Assembly (NCBI GenBank): GCA_963789165.1
Contig: CAWBJP010000010.1
Coordinates: forward strand, 310,001 to 374,000
Reading direction: 5' to 3'
Source: CAWBJP01 sp963789165
Lineage (GTDB): Bacteria; Actinomycetota; Acidimicrobiia; IMCC26256; BP-133
DNA length: 64,000 nt
Shown: piece after piece, positions 9,064-17,873 of the stretch
Numbering within the stretch: the first letter of the stretch is position 1
How the letters are laid out: each line of letters opens with the position of its first letter
Made by a program: the position numbers and the translations under genes
The notes under the pieces: generated by a model
Database searches by the model: none
What the model saw: the letters and a program-made list of their open reading frames with translations, nothing else
Told to the model about the DNA's origin: nothing

Positions 9064-9618
9064 TCAGTTGAGTGACGGGTCCGGGGGGCAGTCGGCGAAC
9101 AGGGCGAGACGGCCGCCCTGGCGGCGCAGCACCTCGCCCCACAACTCCTCCGGCGCGGGTGACAGGGGGTCACCGGGCCGGGCGTCGAGGACGAACCAGC
9201 CGCCGGCGGCGATCTCGCCTTCGAGCTGGCCGCCGCCCCAGCCGGCGTAGCCGGCGAAGAGGCGCACGGCCTCCACCCCGTCGGGAGGCGCGACGGCGAG
9301 GTCGACGATCCCCACGTCGTCACCGAGGATGGGTTGGAACCCATCGGTCTTGCCGTCCAGGGTCCGGGCCACCGCGATCACGGCGGTGCGGGCCACCGGG
9401 CCTCCGACGAACACCACGTCGGGGGGAGCGGCGTAGACGTCCCAGCCTCCCCAGTCGGCGCCGGCCTCGGTCAGCGGTGTCCCGCTGGGACGGTTGAGAA
9501 CGACGCCCACCGCCCCTTCCGGTGTGTGCTCGAGCAACAGCACCACGGTGCGGTCGAAGTTCGGGTCCCCCAACTCGGGGGTGGCGACGAGCAGTCGACC
9601 GCGCTGCGATTCGAACAC
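9064..9618 (-). CDS. YqgE/AlgH (UPF0301) family protein
   Basis: The family pattern is complete: RGRLLVATPELGDPNFDRTVVLLLEH, GAVGVVLNRPSGTPL, VFVGGPV, and VRLFAGYAGWGGGQLEGEI. Length (184 aa) is typical. The molecular function of UPF0301 proteins is not settled; AlgH affects alginate expression in Pseudomonas. It converges with the topoisomerase gene 33 bp away. There is no signal peptide, so it is probably cytosolic. Confidence 0.92.
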   Translation of the reverse strand: MFESQRGRLLVATPELGDPNFDRTVVLLLEHTPEGAVGVVLNRPSGTPLTEAGADWGGWDVYAAPPDVVFVGGPVARTAVIAVARTLDGKTDGFQPILGDDVGIVDLAVAPPDGVEAVRLFAGYAGWGGGQLEGEIAAGGWFVLDARPGDPLSPAPEELWGEVLRRQGGRLALFADCPPDPSLN

Positions 9619-9706
9619 ATCAGAATCTTCGCGCTGATTGTTCGGGCGGCTCGTCGACTGTTTGATCTGGGCACTGCTTGATCTGGCGGGCTCCGCCGCC
9701 GGCGGG

Positions 9707-9919
9707 TCAGCGGATCCGGGGGACGGGGCCGGGGTCGGGTTCGGGCATGGGCGGCCGGTCGGGGAGCGGATCGGGCTGCGGCTGATCCGGCGGGAACGGC
9801 CGGTCGGGCTGGGGCTCGGCCGGGTCCGGCCCGATGGGCGGGAACGGATCGGTCGGTCGGGTGATCCCCGGCTCGTTCGGATCGACGATGGGCGGGCTGA
9901 TGATCGGTGTGGTGGTCAT
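9707..9919 (-). CDS. Small proline/aspartate-rich protein (hypothetical)
   Basis: A 70-residue open frame begins MTTTPIISPPIVDPNEPG and is made mostly of P, D and short PDxP units, ending PGPVPRIR. The acidic/proline pattern differs from the arginine-rich products that GC-rich antisense frames give here, so it may be real. The ribosome site is weak (GAAG). It is divergent from the ligase gene. No known family; an extended, disordered protein is likely. Confidence 0.45.
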   Translation of the reverse strand: MTTTPIISPPIVDPNEPGITRPTDPFPPIGPDPAEPQPDRPFPPDQPQPDPLPDRPPMPEPDPGPVPRIR

Positions 9920-9991
9920 GGTGGCTTCATACCCCCCGCGGCCAGGGGTGGAACTGTCTTCGGTGGTCCCGTCCGCGGGCAGTATGGGGGC

Positions 9992-11443
9992 ATGGCCCAG
10001 GAGCGGCTCGAGCGCTACCAGCAGATGCGGGACTTCGAGGCCACCCCCGAACCGTCGGGAGCGGAGGCGGCTCCGGTGCCGGACGGGCTGCCCCGCTTCG
10101 TCATCCAGGAGCACCACGCCTCCAGCCTCCACTGGGATCTTCGCCTCGAACGCGACGGGGTCCTGGCCAGCTGGGCCGTCCCCCGGGGCCTCCCCCCCGA
10201 CCCCCGCCAGAACCACCTGGCCGTCCACACCGAGGACCATCCCCTCATGTACCTGGACTTCTCGGGGGACATCCCCGCCGGCCAGTACGGGGCCGGTTCG
10301 ATGACCATCTGGGACACGGGGACCTACGAGACGGAGAAGTGGTCGGACCGGGAGGTGATGGTCGTCCTCCACGGCGAGCGGGCCCGGGGCCGTTACGTCC
10401 TGTTTCAAACCAAAGCCGACCAGTGGATGATCCACCGGATGGACCCGCCTGAGGACCCCGACCGGGAGCCCATGCCCCAGGGGTTGCGGCCCATGCTGGC
10501 CACGCTGGCGGGTGGTCTGCCCCGCGACGAGTCCGCCTACGGCTTCGAGGTCAAATGGGACGGGATCCGGGCCCTGGCCTCGGTGTCGGGCGGCCGGGTG
10601 CGGCTCGAGGCCCGCAGCGGGCGGGACGTTTCCCACCGCTACCCGGAGCTGCGGGAGCTGGGGCGGCGGCTGGGCACCACCCAGGTCGTGCTCGATGGGG
10701 AGATCGTGGCCCTCGACGCCAATGGACGCCCGAGTTTCGAGCGCCTCCAGCGGCGCATGCATGTTGAGTCCGAGTCGGCCATCCGCCGCCTGCGCCAGGA
10801 CGTCCCCGTGGCCTACGCCATCTTCGACGTCCTGTGGCTGGAGGGGCACTCCACCATGGACCTGCCCTACGAGGAGCGCCGCCGTCTGCTGGAGGGCCTC
10901 GACTTGAACGGCCCGAACTGGCAGACGCCGCCGTACCACCGGGGCGAAGGGTCCACCCTGCTGGAGGCGACCCGGGCCGGCGGGCTCGAAGGGGTGGTGG
11001 CCAAGCGGCTCGACTCCACCTACGAGCCCGGCGTGCGCACCCGCAACTGGCTCAAGGTGAAGAACCACTGCTCCCAGGAGTTCGTCATCGGCGGCTGGCT
11101 GCCCGGCGAAGGCGCCCGGACCCGCCTCGGCGCCCTGGTCATCGGCGTGTACGAATCCGACGAGTCAGCTCGCCTCGTCTACTCCGGACGGGTGGGGACA
11201 GGATTCACCGACGCCGAGATCACCCGGCTCACCCGCCTACTCGAGGAGCGGGAACGTCCCGATTCCCCCTTCACCCCGCCCCCGCCCATCAAGAGGGTCA
11301 GGTTCGTGGAGCCCGACCTGGTGTGCGAGGTGGAGTTCACCGAGTGGACCGCGGCGGGCATCCTGCGCCACCCGTCCTACAAGGGCCTGCGCGACGACCG
11401 GGAGGCCCGGGAGGTGGTGCGGGAGGCGCCGGCGCCGGGGTGA
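9992..11443 (+). CDS. ligD: LigD-type ATP-dependent DNA ligase with 3'-phosphoesterase domain, no polymerase domain
   Basis: Residues about 30-150 are the LigD 3'-phosphoesterase: His42, His47 and Asp49 in HHASSLHWDLRLE plus HTEDHPLMYLDFSG and IPAGQYGAG. Residues about 170-480 are the ATP-dependent ligase: Lys188 in FEVKWDGIRA is the adenylation site, followed by LDGEIVAL, EGVVAKRLDS and WLKVK. The primase-like polymerase domain is missing; it is encoded separately at 14342, next to ku. The full set would do bacterial NHEJ. ATG 9992 is chosen because the PE domain starts soon after; the frame is open further upstream without coding character. Confidence 0.93.
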   Translation: MAQERLERYQQMRDFEATPEPSGAEAAPVPDGLPRFVIQEHHASSLHWDLRLERDGVLASWAVPRGLPPDPRQNHLAVHTEDHPLMYLDFSGDIPAGQYGAGSMTIWDTGTYETEKWSDREVMVVLHGERARGRYVLFQTKADQWMIHRMDPPEDPDREPMPQGLRPMLATLAGGLPRDESAYGFEVKWDGIRALASVSGGRVRLEARSGRDVSHRYPELRELGRRLGTTQVVLDGEIVALDANGRPSFERLQRRMHVESESAIRRLRQDVPVAYAIFDVLWLEGHSTMDLPYEERRRLLEGLDLNGPNWQTPPYHRGEGSTLLEATRAGGLEGVVAKRLDSTYEPGVRTRNWLKVKNHCSQEFVIGGWLPGEGARTRLGALVIGVYESDESARLVYSGRVGTGFTDAEITRLTRLLEERERPDSPFTPPPPIKRVRFVEPDLVCEVEFTEWTAAGILRHPSYKGLRDDREAREVVREAPAPG

Positions 11444-11464
11444 TCAGGTCGGGGCCACCCAGCC

Positions 11465-13399
11465 TCAGGGTGCGTCCCGATGCGTACCGGGCCCGATGGG
11501 ATCCACCGCGGGCTCGCGAGGCTTGACCAGGCCCGGGGCACCGGCCCCCTCAGCCGGTTGCAGCACCCAGGGCGACAGCTCGTCGGCCACCACCTCGACG
11601 CCGGCGAGATCGGCCGCCTTCATCGTGTGCCGGTAGGCCGATCGGGCCTCGGCGAACGCCCCGGGATAGTCGTGGGCGGAGAGCGCGGTCTGCGCCTCTC
11701 CCGCGTCCTGGTCGGCCCGAGCCAGTTCGGCCAGTCCGGCCGTGGCGTTGCCACTCGCCAGCACGTCGGCCGCGATGGCGTTGGCACTCCGGAGGTGGGC
11801 GGCGGCTTGGTACCGGTCCATGTTGTCGCGGTCGAAAACGCTGAAATCAAAGTTCACGTCGATGTAGCTCATGATCGAGTTGACCTCGTCTCCCACCCAG
11901 GCGAAGAAGAACTCGCCCGACGCGACGAAGTCGACGTCCTCCGCCGGGTCGTAGCCGTCGTGCGGGTGGCTCAGACCCAGGTGGTGTCCGACCTCGTGGA
12001 TCTGTGTGCCGGTGAGGCCGTGGCCCCTGGCCACATCGGCGGGCGTCAGAAAAGCCAGGACCACGCTCTGGGTGCCGTCGGCCCAGTTGTCTTCGGCCAG
12101 GCCCAGCACATCGGCGGTGTCCTGGGTGATGTAGTTGGCCACCACCGCTTCGTACTCTCCGCCCCCGTCACGGACCTCGTCGAGATGCTGGGCGTGGTAG
12201 AGGAAGAAGTCCGCGTCCGCGGAGTAGTGCGAGAAGTCGGAGTAGCACGGAGCCACCCGGACGAACTGTTGGAAGCAGACTTCGGCGTCGTTCTGCAGCG
12301 GCAGTTCCTGGGTGTCGAGCGTGAGCGGGGTGCGGATGAGCTTCCGCAGCTCCTTGAGCACCCGATCGGGTTGCTGGGGCGTCCCGGTCACGCCCGGGCT
12401 GCGCTCCCGGTACGTGTTGACATCCAGGTTGATGGACGACGGCAGCCGGTGGGGCGTCAGGTACGGCGGGTGCAGAGGCGAGGCGGCGAAGAGCAGATCG
12501 ACCGCCACGTAGCGCGCCACCTGACCCAGATCCAGGGTGATGGCATCCGGATTCCGGTATCCGCCGGCCGCGAGGTACTCCCACACCGGCGGGTGACGAC
12601 GATCGGGCTGGCCGTCCCCGTCGAGATCAGCGTCGTCCACGTTCCAGCCGCCGGTGTTCGAGTCCGGTCCAGCCGACAGGTCGTGGAACCACACCCGGTG
12701 GGCCGGCCCCCGAAGTCCGGTTTCCTCGTCGTCCGGTGGCGTGCCGCCCCAGGCGATCAACTTGCGGCTCTGACGGTTGACTCCGAAGTCGTAGCCGGTG
12801 TCGGCGTCGGGCTCACCGAATTTCGTGTAGGTGTGGAAGCGGAAGTCGCTCCGCCCCCACCAGTTCACGAACACCACCGTGTTGCGGGTGAAGTCGATGC
12901 CGGGGACGGGATGCTGGATCAACCAGCGCTCGACGCTCGGGCCGTCGATGAAGTGGTTCTCGCCCACGTCCAACACGTTGGCCGCCTGGCTGTTGTACAG
13001 GTCCTGGTAGAGGGTCCGCGGCCTGCTGTCGACGCTCTCCTCGGGAACGGCCAGGGACGACAGCGCCCCGAAAAAGTCGTCGGCGTAGGCCGGTCCGGCG
13101 AACACCACCTTGTAGTCGAAGTCGTAGTGGAGGCCGACGAGCTCTTTCTGTCCGTGGAAGAGGCGGGACCGCACCACGGGGGCCGACTTCCTCGGCAGCT
13201 GGCCGAGAAACGCCTTCTCCTTCACCAGACCGCGGTAGCCGATGAAGAGGAACTGCACGGGCAACCGTTCGGTCAGGTGGGCCGGACCGCCCGGATCCAG
13301 GTGGGAGAACCGCGACGGCGGTTCCCGCCCGCTGGCGGTCCCCGTGGCCCCCGACAACAGGAGTACGCCGGTCAGCGCAACCGCCGATCTTCGCCACAT
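11465..13399 (-). CDS. Secreted zinc metalloprotease (metzincin type)
   Basis: A signal peptide (MWRRSAVALTGVLLLSGATGTASG) is followed by a 640-residue protein. The zinc site HEVGHHLGLSH (His468, Glu469, His472, His478) has the metzincin HExxHxxGxxH form and is followed by a Met-turn SIMSYID. A calcium-binding-like DADLDGDGQPD lies near residue 260. The protein is probably an extracellular peptidase; substrate unknown. It sits between the two LigD genes on the opposite strand, so its link to DNA repair is only positional. Confidence 0.85.
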   Translation of the reverse strand: MWRRSAVALTGVLLLSGATGTASGREPPSRFSHLDPGGPAHLTERLPVQFLFIGYRGLVKEKAFLGQLPRKSAPVVRSRLFHGQKELVGLHYDFDYKVVFAGPAYADDFFGALSSLAVPEESVDSRPRTLYQDLYNSQAANVLDVGENHFIDGPSVERWLIQHPVPGIDFTRNTVVFVNWWGRSDFRFHTYTKFGEPDADTGYDFGVNRQSRKLIAWGGTPPDDEETGLRGPAHRVWFHDLSAGPDSNTGGWNVDDADLDGDGQPDRRHPPVWEYLAAGGYRNPDAITLDLGQVARYVAVDLLFAASPLHPPYLTPHRLPSSINLDVNTYRERSPGVTGTPQQPDRVLKELRKLIRTPLTLDTQELPLQNDAEVCFQQFVRVAPCYSDFSHYSADADFFLYHAQHLDEVRDGGGEYEAVVANYITQDTADVLGLAEDNWADGTQSVVLAFLTPADVARGHGLTGTQIHEVGHHLGLSHPHDGYDPAEDVDFVASGEFFFAWVGDEVNSIMSYIDVNFDFSVFDRDNMDRYQAAAHLRSANAIAADVLASGNATAGLAELARADQDAGEAQTALSAHDYPGAFAEARSAYRHTMKAADLAGVEVVADELSPWVLQPAEGAGAPGLVKPREPAVDPIGPGTHRDAP

Positions 13400-13511
13400 G
13401 GCTCTCTCCGCCCTCAGCCAGGGTCAGTAACCACGGACAGTACCCCCTCTATCAAGCGGCAGCCACAGCCCGGGGCGGTGCTCAAGCCCTCGAGTGGGCG
13501 ACAATGGAGGT

Positions 13512-14345
13512 ATGCCGAGAGCCATCTGGAGTGGATCGATCAGCTTCGGGCTGGTCAACGTGCCGGTGAAGCTGTATTCCGCCATCTCGCCCAAGGACGT
13601 CCGCTTCAACCAGTTGGAGGAGGGCACCGGCGCCCGCATCCGCCAGAAGCGGGTGTCGGCCGAGACCGGGGAGGAGGTGCCCTACGAGCGGATCGTGAAG
13701 GGCTACGAGATCTCCGCGGACCGCTACGTGATCATCACGCCCGAGGAGCTGGAGGGGCTCGATCCCAAGGCCACCCGGGCCATCGACATCGAGGACTTCG
13801 TCGAATACGACCAGATCGACCCCGTCCATTACGAGCGGCCCTACTACCTGGTGCCCGAGAAGGGGGCGGCCAAGGCCTACGCCCTGCTCCTCCAGGCCAT
13901 GAAGGACTCCAACAAGGTGGCCATCGCCCGGTTGGTGCTGCGCACCAAGGAGTACCTGGCCGCCATCCGGCCCAAGGGCGACGTGCTGTGCCTGGAGACG
14001 ATGCTCTTCGCCGACGAGGTTGTCCCCGAGAGCGAGCTGGACGGGGTGCCGGGCGACGACGTGGAGGTCTCCGAGCGGGAGCTGAAGATGGCCCGCCAGC
14101 TCATCGAGTCGCTCTCCACCGACTTCGAGCCCGAGAAATACCAGGATGAGTACCGGCAGAAGGTGCTGGCCCTCATCGAGGCCAAGGCCGAAGGCCAGGA
14201 GATCGTGGCCCAGCCCGCCAGCGAGGAGCCGGCCCAGGTGGTCGACCTCATGGCCGCCCTGGAGGCTTCGCTGGCTGCCGCCCGGGCGTCGAAGGAGCCC
14301 GGGGCCCGGGGTGTCCCCGACACGGGAGCGGAGAGCGGCTCTTGA
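13512..14345 (+). CDS. ku: Non-homologous end-joining protein Ku
   Basis: The start MPRAIWSGSISFGLVNVPVKLYSA is the classic bacterial Ku N-terminus. DVRFNQLEE, GYEISADRYVIITPEEL, IDIEDFV, RPYYLVPEKGAAKAYALL and ATRLVLRTKEYLA-like residues follow. The homodimer binds DNA ends and recruits LigD. ATG 13512 is chosen (GGAGG 4 nt upstream); an earlier in-frame start at 13494 adds six unlikely residues. The stop overlaps the TTG start of the LigD polymerase gene (TTGA), so they are coupled. The C-terminal tail (GARGVPDTG) is encoded by a copy of the GC-rich dispersed repeat. Confidence 0.95.
   Translation: MPRAIWSGSISFGLVNVPVKLYSAISPKDVRFNQLEEGTGARIRQKRVSAETGEEVPYERIVKGYEISADRYVIITPEELEGLDPKATRAIDIEDFVEYDQIDPVHYERPYYLVPEKGAAKAYALLLQAMKDSNKVAIARLVLRTKEYLAAIRPKGDVLCLETMLFADEVVPESELDGVPGDDVEVSERELKMARQLIESLSTDFEPEKYQDEYRQKVLALIEAKAEGQEIVAQPASEEPAQVVDLMAALEASLAAARASKEPGARGVPDTGAESGS
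14297..14321 (+). repeat. GC-rich hairpin repeat copy inside ku
   Basis: The core CCCGGGGTGTCCCCGA lies at 14305-14320 and is flanked by GGGCCC. It encodes GARGVPD, the same peptide that the menG copy gives, and is the reverse complement of the units in malQ. CGGGG-TGT-CCCCG can fold as a small hairpin. Confidence 0.6.
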
Positions 14346-15250
14346 CGGTCGTCGACGTCGACGGCCGCACGCTCAAGCTCTCCAACCTCGACAAGGTCCT
14401 CTACCCGGACGTCGGCTTCACCAAGGGGCAGGTGATCGACTACTACACCCGCATCGCCCCCGTCCTCCTCCCCCATCTGGCCGGACGGCCCCTGACCCTC
14501 AAGCGCTACCCCAATGGGGTGGAGGCGGGTTACTTCTACGAGAAGCAGTGTCCCTCCCACCGTCCTCCGTGGGTCCAGACCGCCCCGGTGTGGAGCGGCC
14601 ACAACCAGCGGACCATCGACTTCTGCCTGGTCAACGACCTCCCCACCCTGGTGTGGGTGGCCAACCTGGCCTCCCTCGAGCTGCACACCGCCCTGCACCG
14701 GGCGCCCGAGCTCGAGCGTCCCGACTCGGTCGTCTTCGACCTCGACCCGGGTGAGCCCGCCGGCCTGGTCGAGTGCGCCCAGGTGGCCCTGTGGCTGCGG
14801 GAGGCCCTCGACCACCTCAGCCTGACCTCGGTGGTGAAGTCGTCGGGCAGCAAGGGCCTCCAGCTCTACGTCCCCCTCAACACACCGACCACCTATGACG
14901 AAACCAAATCCTTCTCCCTGGCCCTGGCCCAGATCCTGGAGCGGGCCCACCCCAAGGCGGTGGTGTCCAACATGGCCAAGGACCTGCGCAAGGGGAAAGT
15001 CCTCATCGACTGGAGCCAGAACGACGAGCACAAGACCACCGTGTCGCTCTACTCCCTGCGGGCCCGGCCTCTCCCCACCGTCTCCGCCCCGCTGCACTGG
15101 GAGGAGGTGGAGGCCATCCAGGCCGGCGGGGGCCCCGGAGGTGCGGTTGACGCCCCAACGGCCCTGGAGCGGGTGGCCGGCGACGGCGATCTGTTCGCAC
15201 CGATGCTGACCCTGGAACAGCGCCTGCCGAATTTTTCGACATCCTCCTGA
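14342..15250 (+). CDS. ligD: LigD-type NHEJ polymerase (primase-polymerase domain)
   Basis: A stand-alone LigD POL domain of 302 residues: KLSNLDKVLYPDVGFTKGQVIDYY, PLTLKRYPNGVE, FYEKQCPSHRPPWV, and VVFDLDPGEP holding the metal-binding Asp133 and Asp135; then VVKSSGSKGLQLYVPL. It fills and extends ends, often with ribonucleotides, during NHEJ. The TTG start overlaps the ku stop by four bases. In mycobacteria this domain is fused to PE and ligase; here those are 3 kb away. Confidence 0.93.
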   Translation: MTVVDVDGRTLKLSNLDKVLYPDVGFTKGQVIDYYTRIAPVLLPHLAGRPLTLKRYPNGVEAGYFYEKQCPSHRPPWVQTAPVWSGHNQRTIDFCLVNDLPTLVWVANLASLELHTALHRAPELERPDSVVFDLDPGEPAGLVECAQVALWLREALDHLSLTSVVKSSGSKGLQLYVPLNTPTTYDETKSFSLALAQILERAHPKAVVSNMAKDLRKGKVLIDWSQNDEHKTTVSLYSLRARPLPTVSAPLHWEEVEAIQAGGGPGGAVDAPTALERVAGDGDLFAPMLTLEQRLPNFSTSS

Positions 15251-15275
15251 GTTAGACATGCCGTAGACCGGGTAG
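15251..15275 (+). promoter_or_regulatory. Candidate SigB/SigF-type promoter of the egt operon
   Basis: GTTA (15251-15254), 15 nt, then GGGTAG (15270-15275) fits the GTTT-N15-GGGTAT pattern of actinobacterial stress sigma factors. Transcription would begin near 15282, just before the egtA starts. The same pattern occurs upstream of the window's own sigma operon and csbD. Confidence 0.5.
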
Positions 15276-15309
15276 AGCGGCTGTGGCTTGCGGGCGAAAG
15301 GACGGGGAG

Positions 15310-16569
15310 ATGAGACTGCGGCCCATCGCGACGGATGCCACACGCCGCGGCGACGCCCCGTCCTTGACCCCCGAGGACGCCGAGCGCCAGCTCCGGGAGC
15401 ACAGCCTGCGCCCCGGCCCCGCGCCCCGGCGCGTCGGGGTGGAGGTGGAGTGGCTGGTCCACGATCTGGGCGACCCCCAGGGACCAGTCCCCTTTGAAGC
15501 CTTGACCGCGGCGGTGGAATCCGCCGGGCCGCCGCCGGGAGGGAGCCGGGTCACCTACGAGCCCGGAGGCCAGCTCGAGCTCAGTGGCCCGCCCGGGTCC
15601 GGGCCGGCCGCCGCCTGCGCGGCGGTGGCCACCGATCTCGACGTGCTGCGCCCGATCCTGGCGGGAAGCGGCCTGGCGCTGGCCGGCATCGGGCTCGACC
15701 CGGCGCGGCCCCCCCAGCGGGTGGTGGACACGCCCCGCTACCGAGCCATGGAGGCCTACTTCGACGTCGGGGGCCGGGCCGGACGCCAAATGATGTGCTC
15801 CACGGCCGCCATCCAGGTCAACATCGACGCCGGGCCGGAGCCGGCGGCGACCTGGCGCACCGCCCACGCCCTGGGTGCTGTGCTGGCCGCCACCTTCGCC
15901 AACTCGCCCGTGCTCTCCGGCGCGGCCACGGGGTGGCGCTCGACCCGCCTGACGACCTGGTGGGCCATCGATCCCAGCCGCACCCGGCCGGTGGGCGGCA
16001 CCGACCCGGAGGCCGCCTGGGCCGACTACGCCCTGGGCGCCCGGGTGATGCTCCTCCCCAGCCGGGACTTCCAGGCCGTCCTCGAGCCCCTCACCTTCGC
16101 CCAGTGGATGGCGCACGGTTACGACGGCGTCAGGCCCGACCGCTCCGATCTCGAATACCACCTGACCACGCTCTTTCCCCCGCTTCGGCCCCGTCGATAC
16201 CTCGAGCTGCGGATGATCGACGGCCTGCCGGGCCCGTACTGGCAGGTGCCGGTGGCGGTGGCCGCCGCCCTGCTCGACCCCGATCTGACCGAAGAGGTGT
16301 CGGCCGCGGTGGCCCAGTGCGACGGGTGGTGGCGCACGGCGGCCCGCTACGGGCTGTCCAACCCGGTGCTGGCCCGGGCCGCCCGCCGTTGCTTCGATCT
16401 GGCGGAAGCCGCCCTGGTGGGAACCCCCGACGCGGCCCTGCTCCCGTTGGTCCAGGCCTACCGCCAGCGGTGGGTGGACCGGAGCCGGTGCCCGGCGGAC
16501 GACGTCCTGGCCGCCTGGAGCCGTAACGCCCACTACCCCCAGGAAGACGAGTTCGCGTGCACGACGTGA
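15310..16569 (+). CDS. egtA: Glutamate-cysteine ligase EgtA (ergothioneine)
   Basis: EgtA makes gamma-glutamylcysteine. The family pattern is present: RRVGVEVEWLVHD with ligase glutamates, VTYEPGGQLELSGPP, MMCSTAAIQVNIDAG, and RYLELRMIDGLPGPYWQVPVAV. ATG 15310 has GGACGGGGAG upstream; GTG 15283 is an alternative and lies 7 nt after the -10 element GGGTAG, so a leaderless start is also possible. It overlaps egtB by 13 nt, so the set egtA-egtB-egtD is an operon. Confidence 0.9.
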   Translation: MRLRPIATDATRRGDAPSLTPEDAERQLREHSLRPGPAPRRVGVEVEWLVHDLGDPQGPVPFEALTAAVESAGPPPGGSRVTYEPGGQLELSGPPGSGPAAACAAVATDLDVLRPILAGSGLALAGIGLDPARPPQRVVDTPRYRAMEAYFDVGGRAGRQMMCSTAAIQVNIDAGPEPAATWRTAHALGAVLAATFANSPVLSGAATGWRSTRLTTWWAIDPSRTRPVGGTDPEAAWADYALGARVMLLPSRDFQAVLEPLTFAQWMAHGYDGVRPDRSDLEYHLTTLFPPLRPRRYLELRMIDGLPGPYWQVPVAVAAALLDPDLTEEVSAAVAQCDGWWRTAARYGLSNPVLARAARRCFDLAEAALVGTPDAALLPLVQAYRQRWVDRSRCPADDVLAAWSRNAHYPQEDEFACTT

Positions 16570-17873
16570 AGGAGGTCCTGGCCCGGGACCTGGAAGGGGC
16601 CCGGCAACGGTCCCTCGACCTGCTCGCCCCCCTCTCGGAGGCGGACCAGGTCACCCAGCATTCGCCCCTCATGTCGCCTCTGGTCTGGGACCTGGCCCAC
16701 GTCGGTCACTACGAGGAGCTGTGGCTGCTGCGGGAGGTGGCCCGCACCCAGCCCATGAATCCGCTCCACGACGACATCTACGACGCCTTCCGCCACCCGA
16801 GACGGGACCGGTCCCGCCTCGCCCTCCTCGGCCCCGAGGAGGCCCGGTCCCACATCGCCGTGGTGCGGGGTCGGGTACTGGACGTGCTCGAAAGGGTGGC
16901 CTTCGACCCGGCCACTCCCCTGCTGGCCGAGGGTTTCGTCTACCGGATGGTGGTCCAGCACGAGCATCAGCACGACGAGACGATGCTGGCCACCCTCCAG
17001 CTCATGGGTCGCCCCTATCCCCATCCGGGCGTGCCGGCGCCGCCGGGACGCCCGCTGGGGCGCACCGAGGTGCTCGTTCCCGGCGGTCCCTTCGTCATGG
17101 GGACGGATTCCGACCCCTGGGCCTACGACAACGAGCGTCCGGCCCACACCGTCGAGGTGAGGCCCTTCTGGATCGACACCGCCCCGGTCACCAACCGCGC
17201 CTACGCCGAGTTCATCGCCGCCGGCGCCTACCAGGAGCCACGCTGGTGGTCGGAAGCCGGGTGGAAGTGGCGCACGGAAGCCGACCTGAGAGCCCCTGAG
17301 TTCTGGCAGCCCGAAGGCGACGGGTCGTTCTCGCTGCTGCGCTACGGGGAGCGGATCTCCCTGCCGGCGACGGAGCCCGTCCAGCACATCTGCTTCTACG
17401 AGGCGGAGGCCTACGCCGCCTGGGCCGGCAAGCGCCTCCCGACCGAGGAAGAGTGGGAGAAGGCCGCCTCCTGGACCCCCGAGGGCCACAAGCGGCACCT
17501 GCCCTGGGGCTCCGACGCTCTTTCCATGTCGGGGGACACCCCCGAACCCCCGGGCAGCCGGGCCAACCTGGGTCAGCGCCACTTCGGCCCAGCCCCGGTG
17601 GGGGCCTACCCCGGGGGCGCCAGCGCCTGGGGCGTCGAGCACATGCTGGGCGACGTGTGGGAGTGGACGGCCTCCGATTTCCGCCCCTACCCCGGGTTCG
17701 CCTCCTTCCCCTACAGGGAGTACTCCGAGGTGTTCTACGGCTCCGATTACAAGGTGCTGCGCGGCGGTTCGTGGGCCACCCACCCGCGGGCGGTGCGCAA
17801 CACGTTCCGCAACTGGGACTACCCCATCCGCCGGCAGATCTTCGCCGGCTTCCGGTGCGCCCGTGACGCCTAG
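16557..17873 (+). CDS. egtB: Sulfoxide synthase EgtB (ergothioneine)
   Basis: An N-terminal DinB-like domain holds the iron ligands His51 (AHVGHYEELW), His135 and His139 (HEHQHDET), the same spacing as characterised mycobacterial EgtB. The C-terminal FGE/sulfatase-modifying domain is seen in VPGGPFVMGTD, AGKRLPTEEEWEKAA, GDVWEWTAS and VLRGGSWATHP. It joins hercynine and gamma-glutamylcysteine with oxygen. GTG start; overlaps egtA and egtD (11 nt). Residues SGDTPEPPGS (17529-17554) resemble the GC-rich repeat found in ku, malQ and menG. Confidence 0.94.
   Translation: MHDVKEVLARDLEGARQRSLDLLAPLSEADQVTQHSPLMSPLVWDLAHVGHYEELWLLREVARTQPMNPLHDDIYDAFRHPRRDRSRLALLGPEEARSHIAVVRGRVLDVLERVAFDPATPLLAEGFVYRMVVQHEHQHDETMLATLQLMGRPYPHPGVPAPPGRPLGRTEVLVPGGPFVMGTDSDPWAYDNERPAHTVEVRPFWIDTAPVTNRAYAEFIAAGAYQEPRWWSEAGWKWRTEADLRAPEFWQPEGDGSFSLLRYGERISLPATEPVQHICFYEAEAYAAWAGKRLPTEEEWEKAASWTPEGHKRHLPWGSDALSMSGDTPEPPGSRANLGQRHFGPAPVGAYPGGASAWGVEHMLGDVWEWTASDFRPYPGFASFPYREYSEVFYGSDYKVLRGGSWATHPRAVRNTFRNWDYPIRRQIFAGFRCARDA
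17529..17554 (+). repeat. Possible diverged GC-rich repeat copy in egtB
   Basis: TCGGGGGACACCCCCGAACC followed by CCCGGG parallels the malQ unit (CCGGGGACACCCCGGGCC) with extra G and C bases. It encodes SGDTPEPPG. It is the weakest of the four copies and could be chance. Confidence 0.35.
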
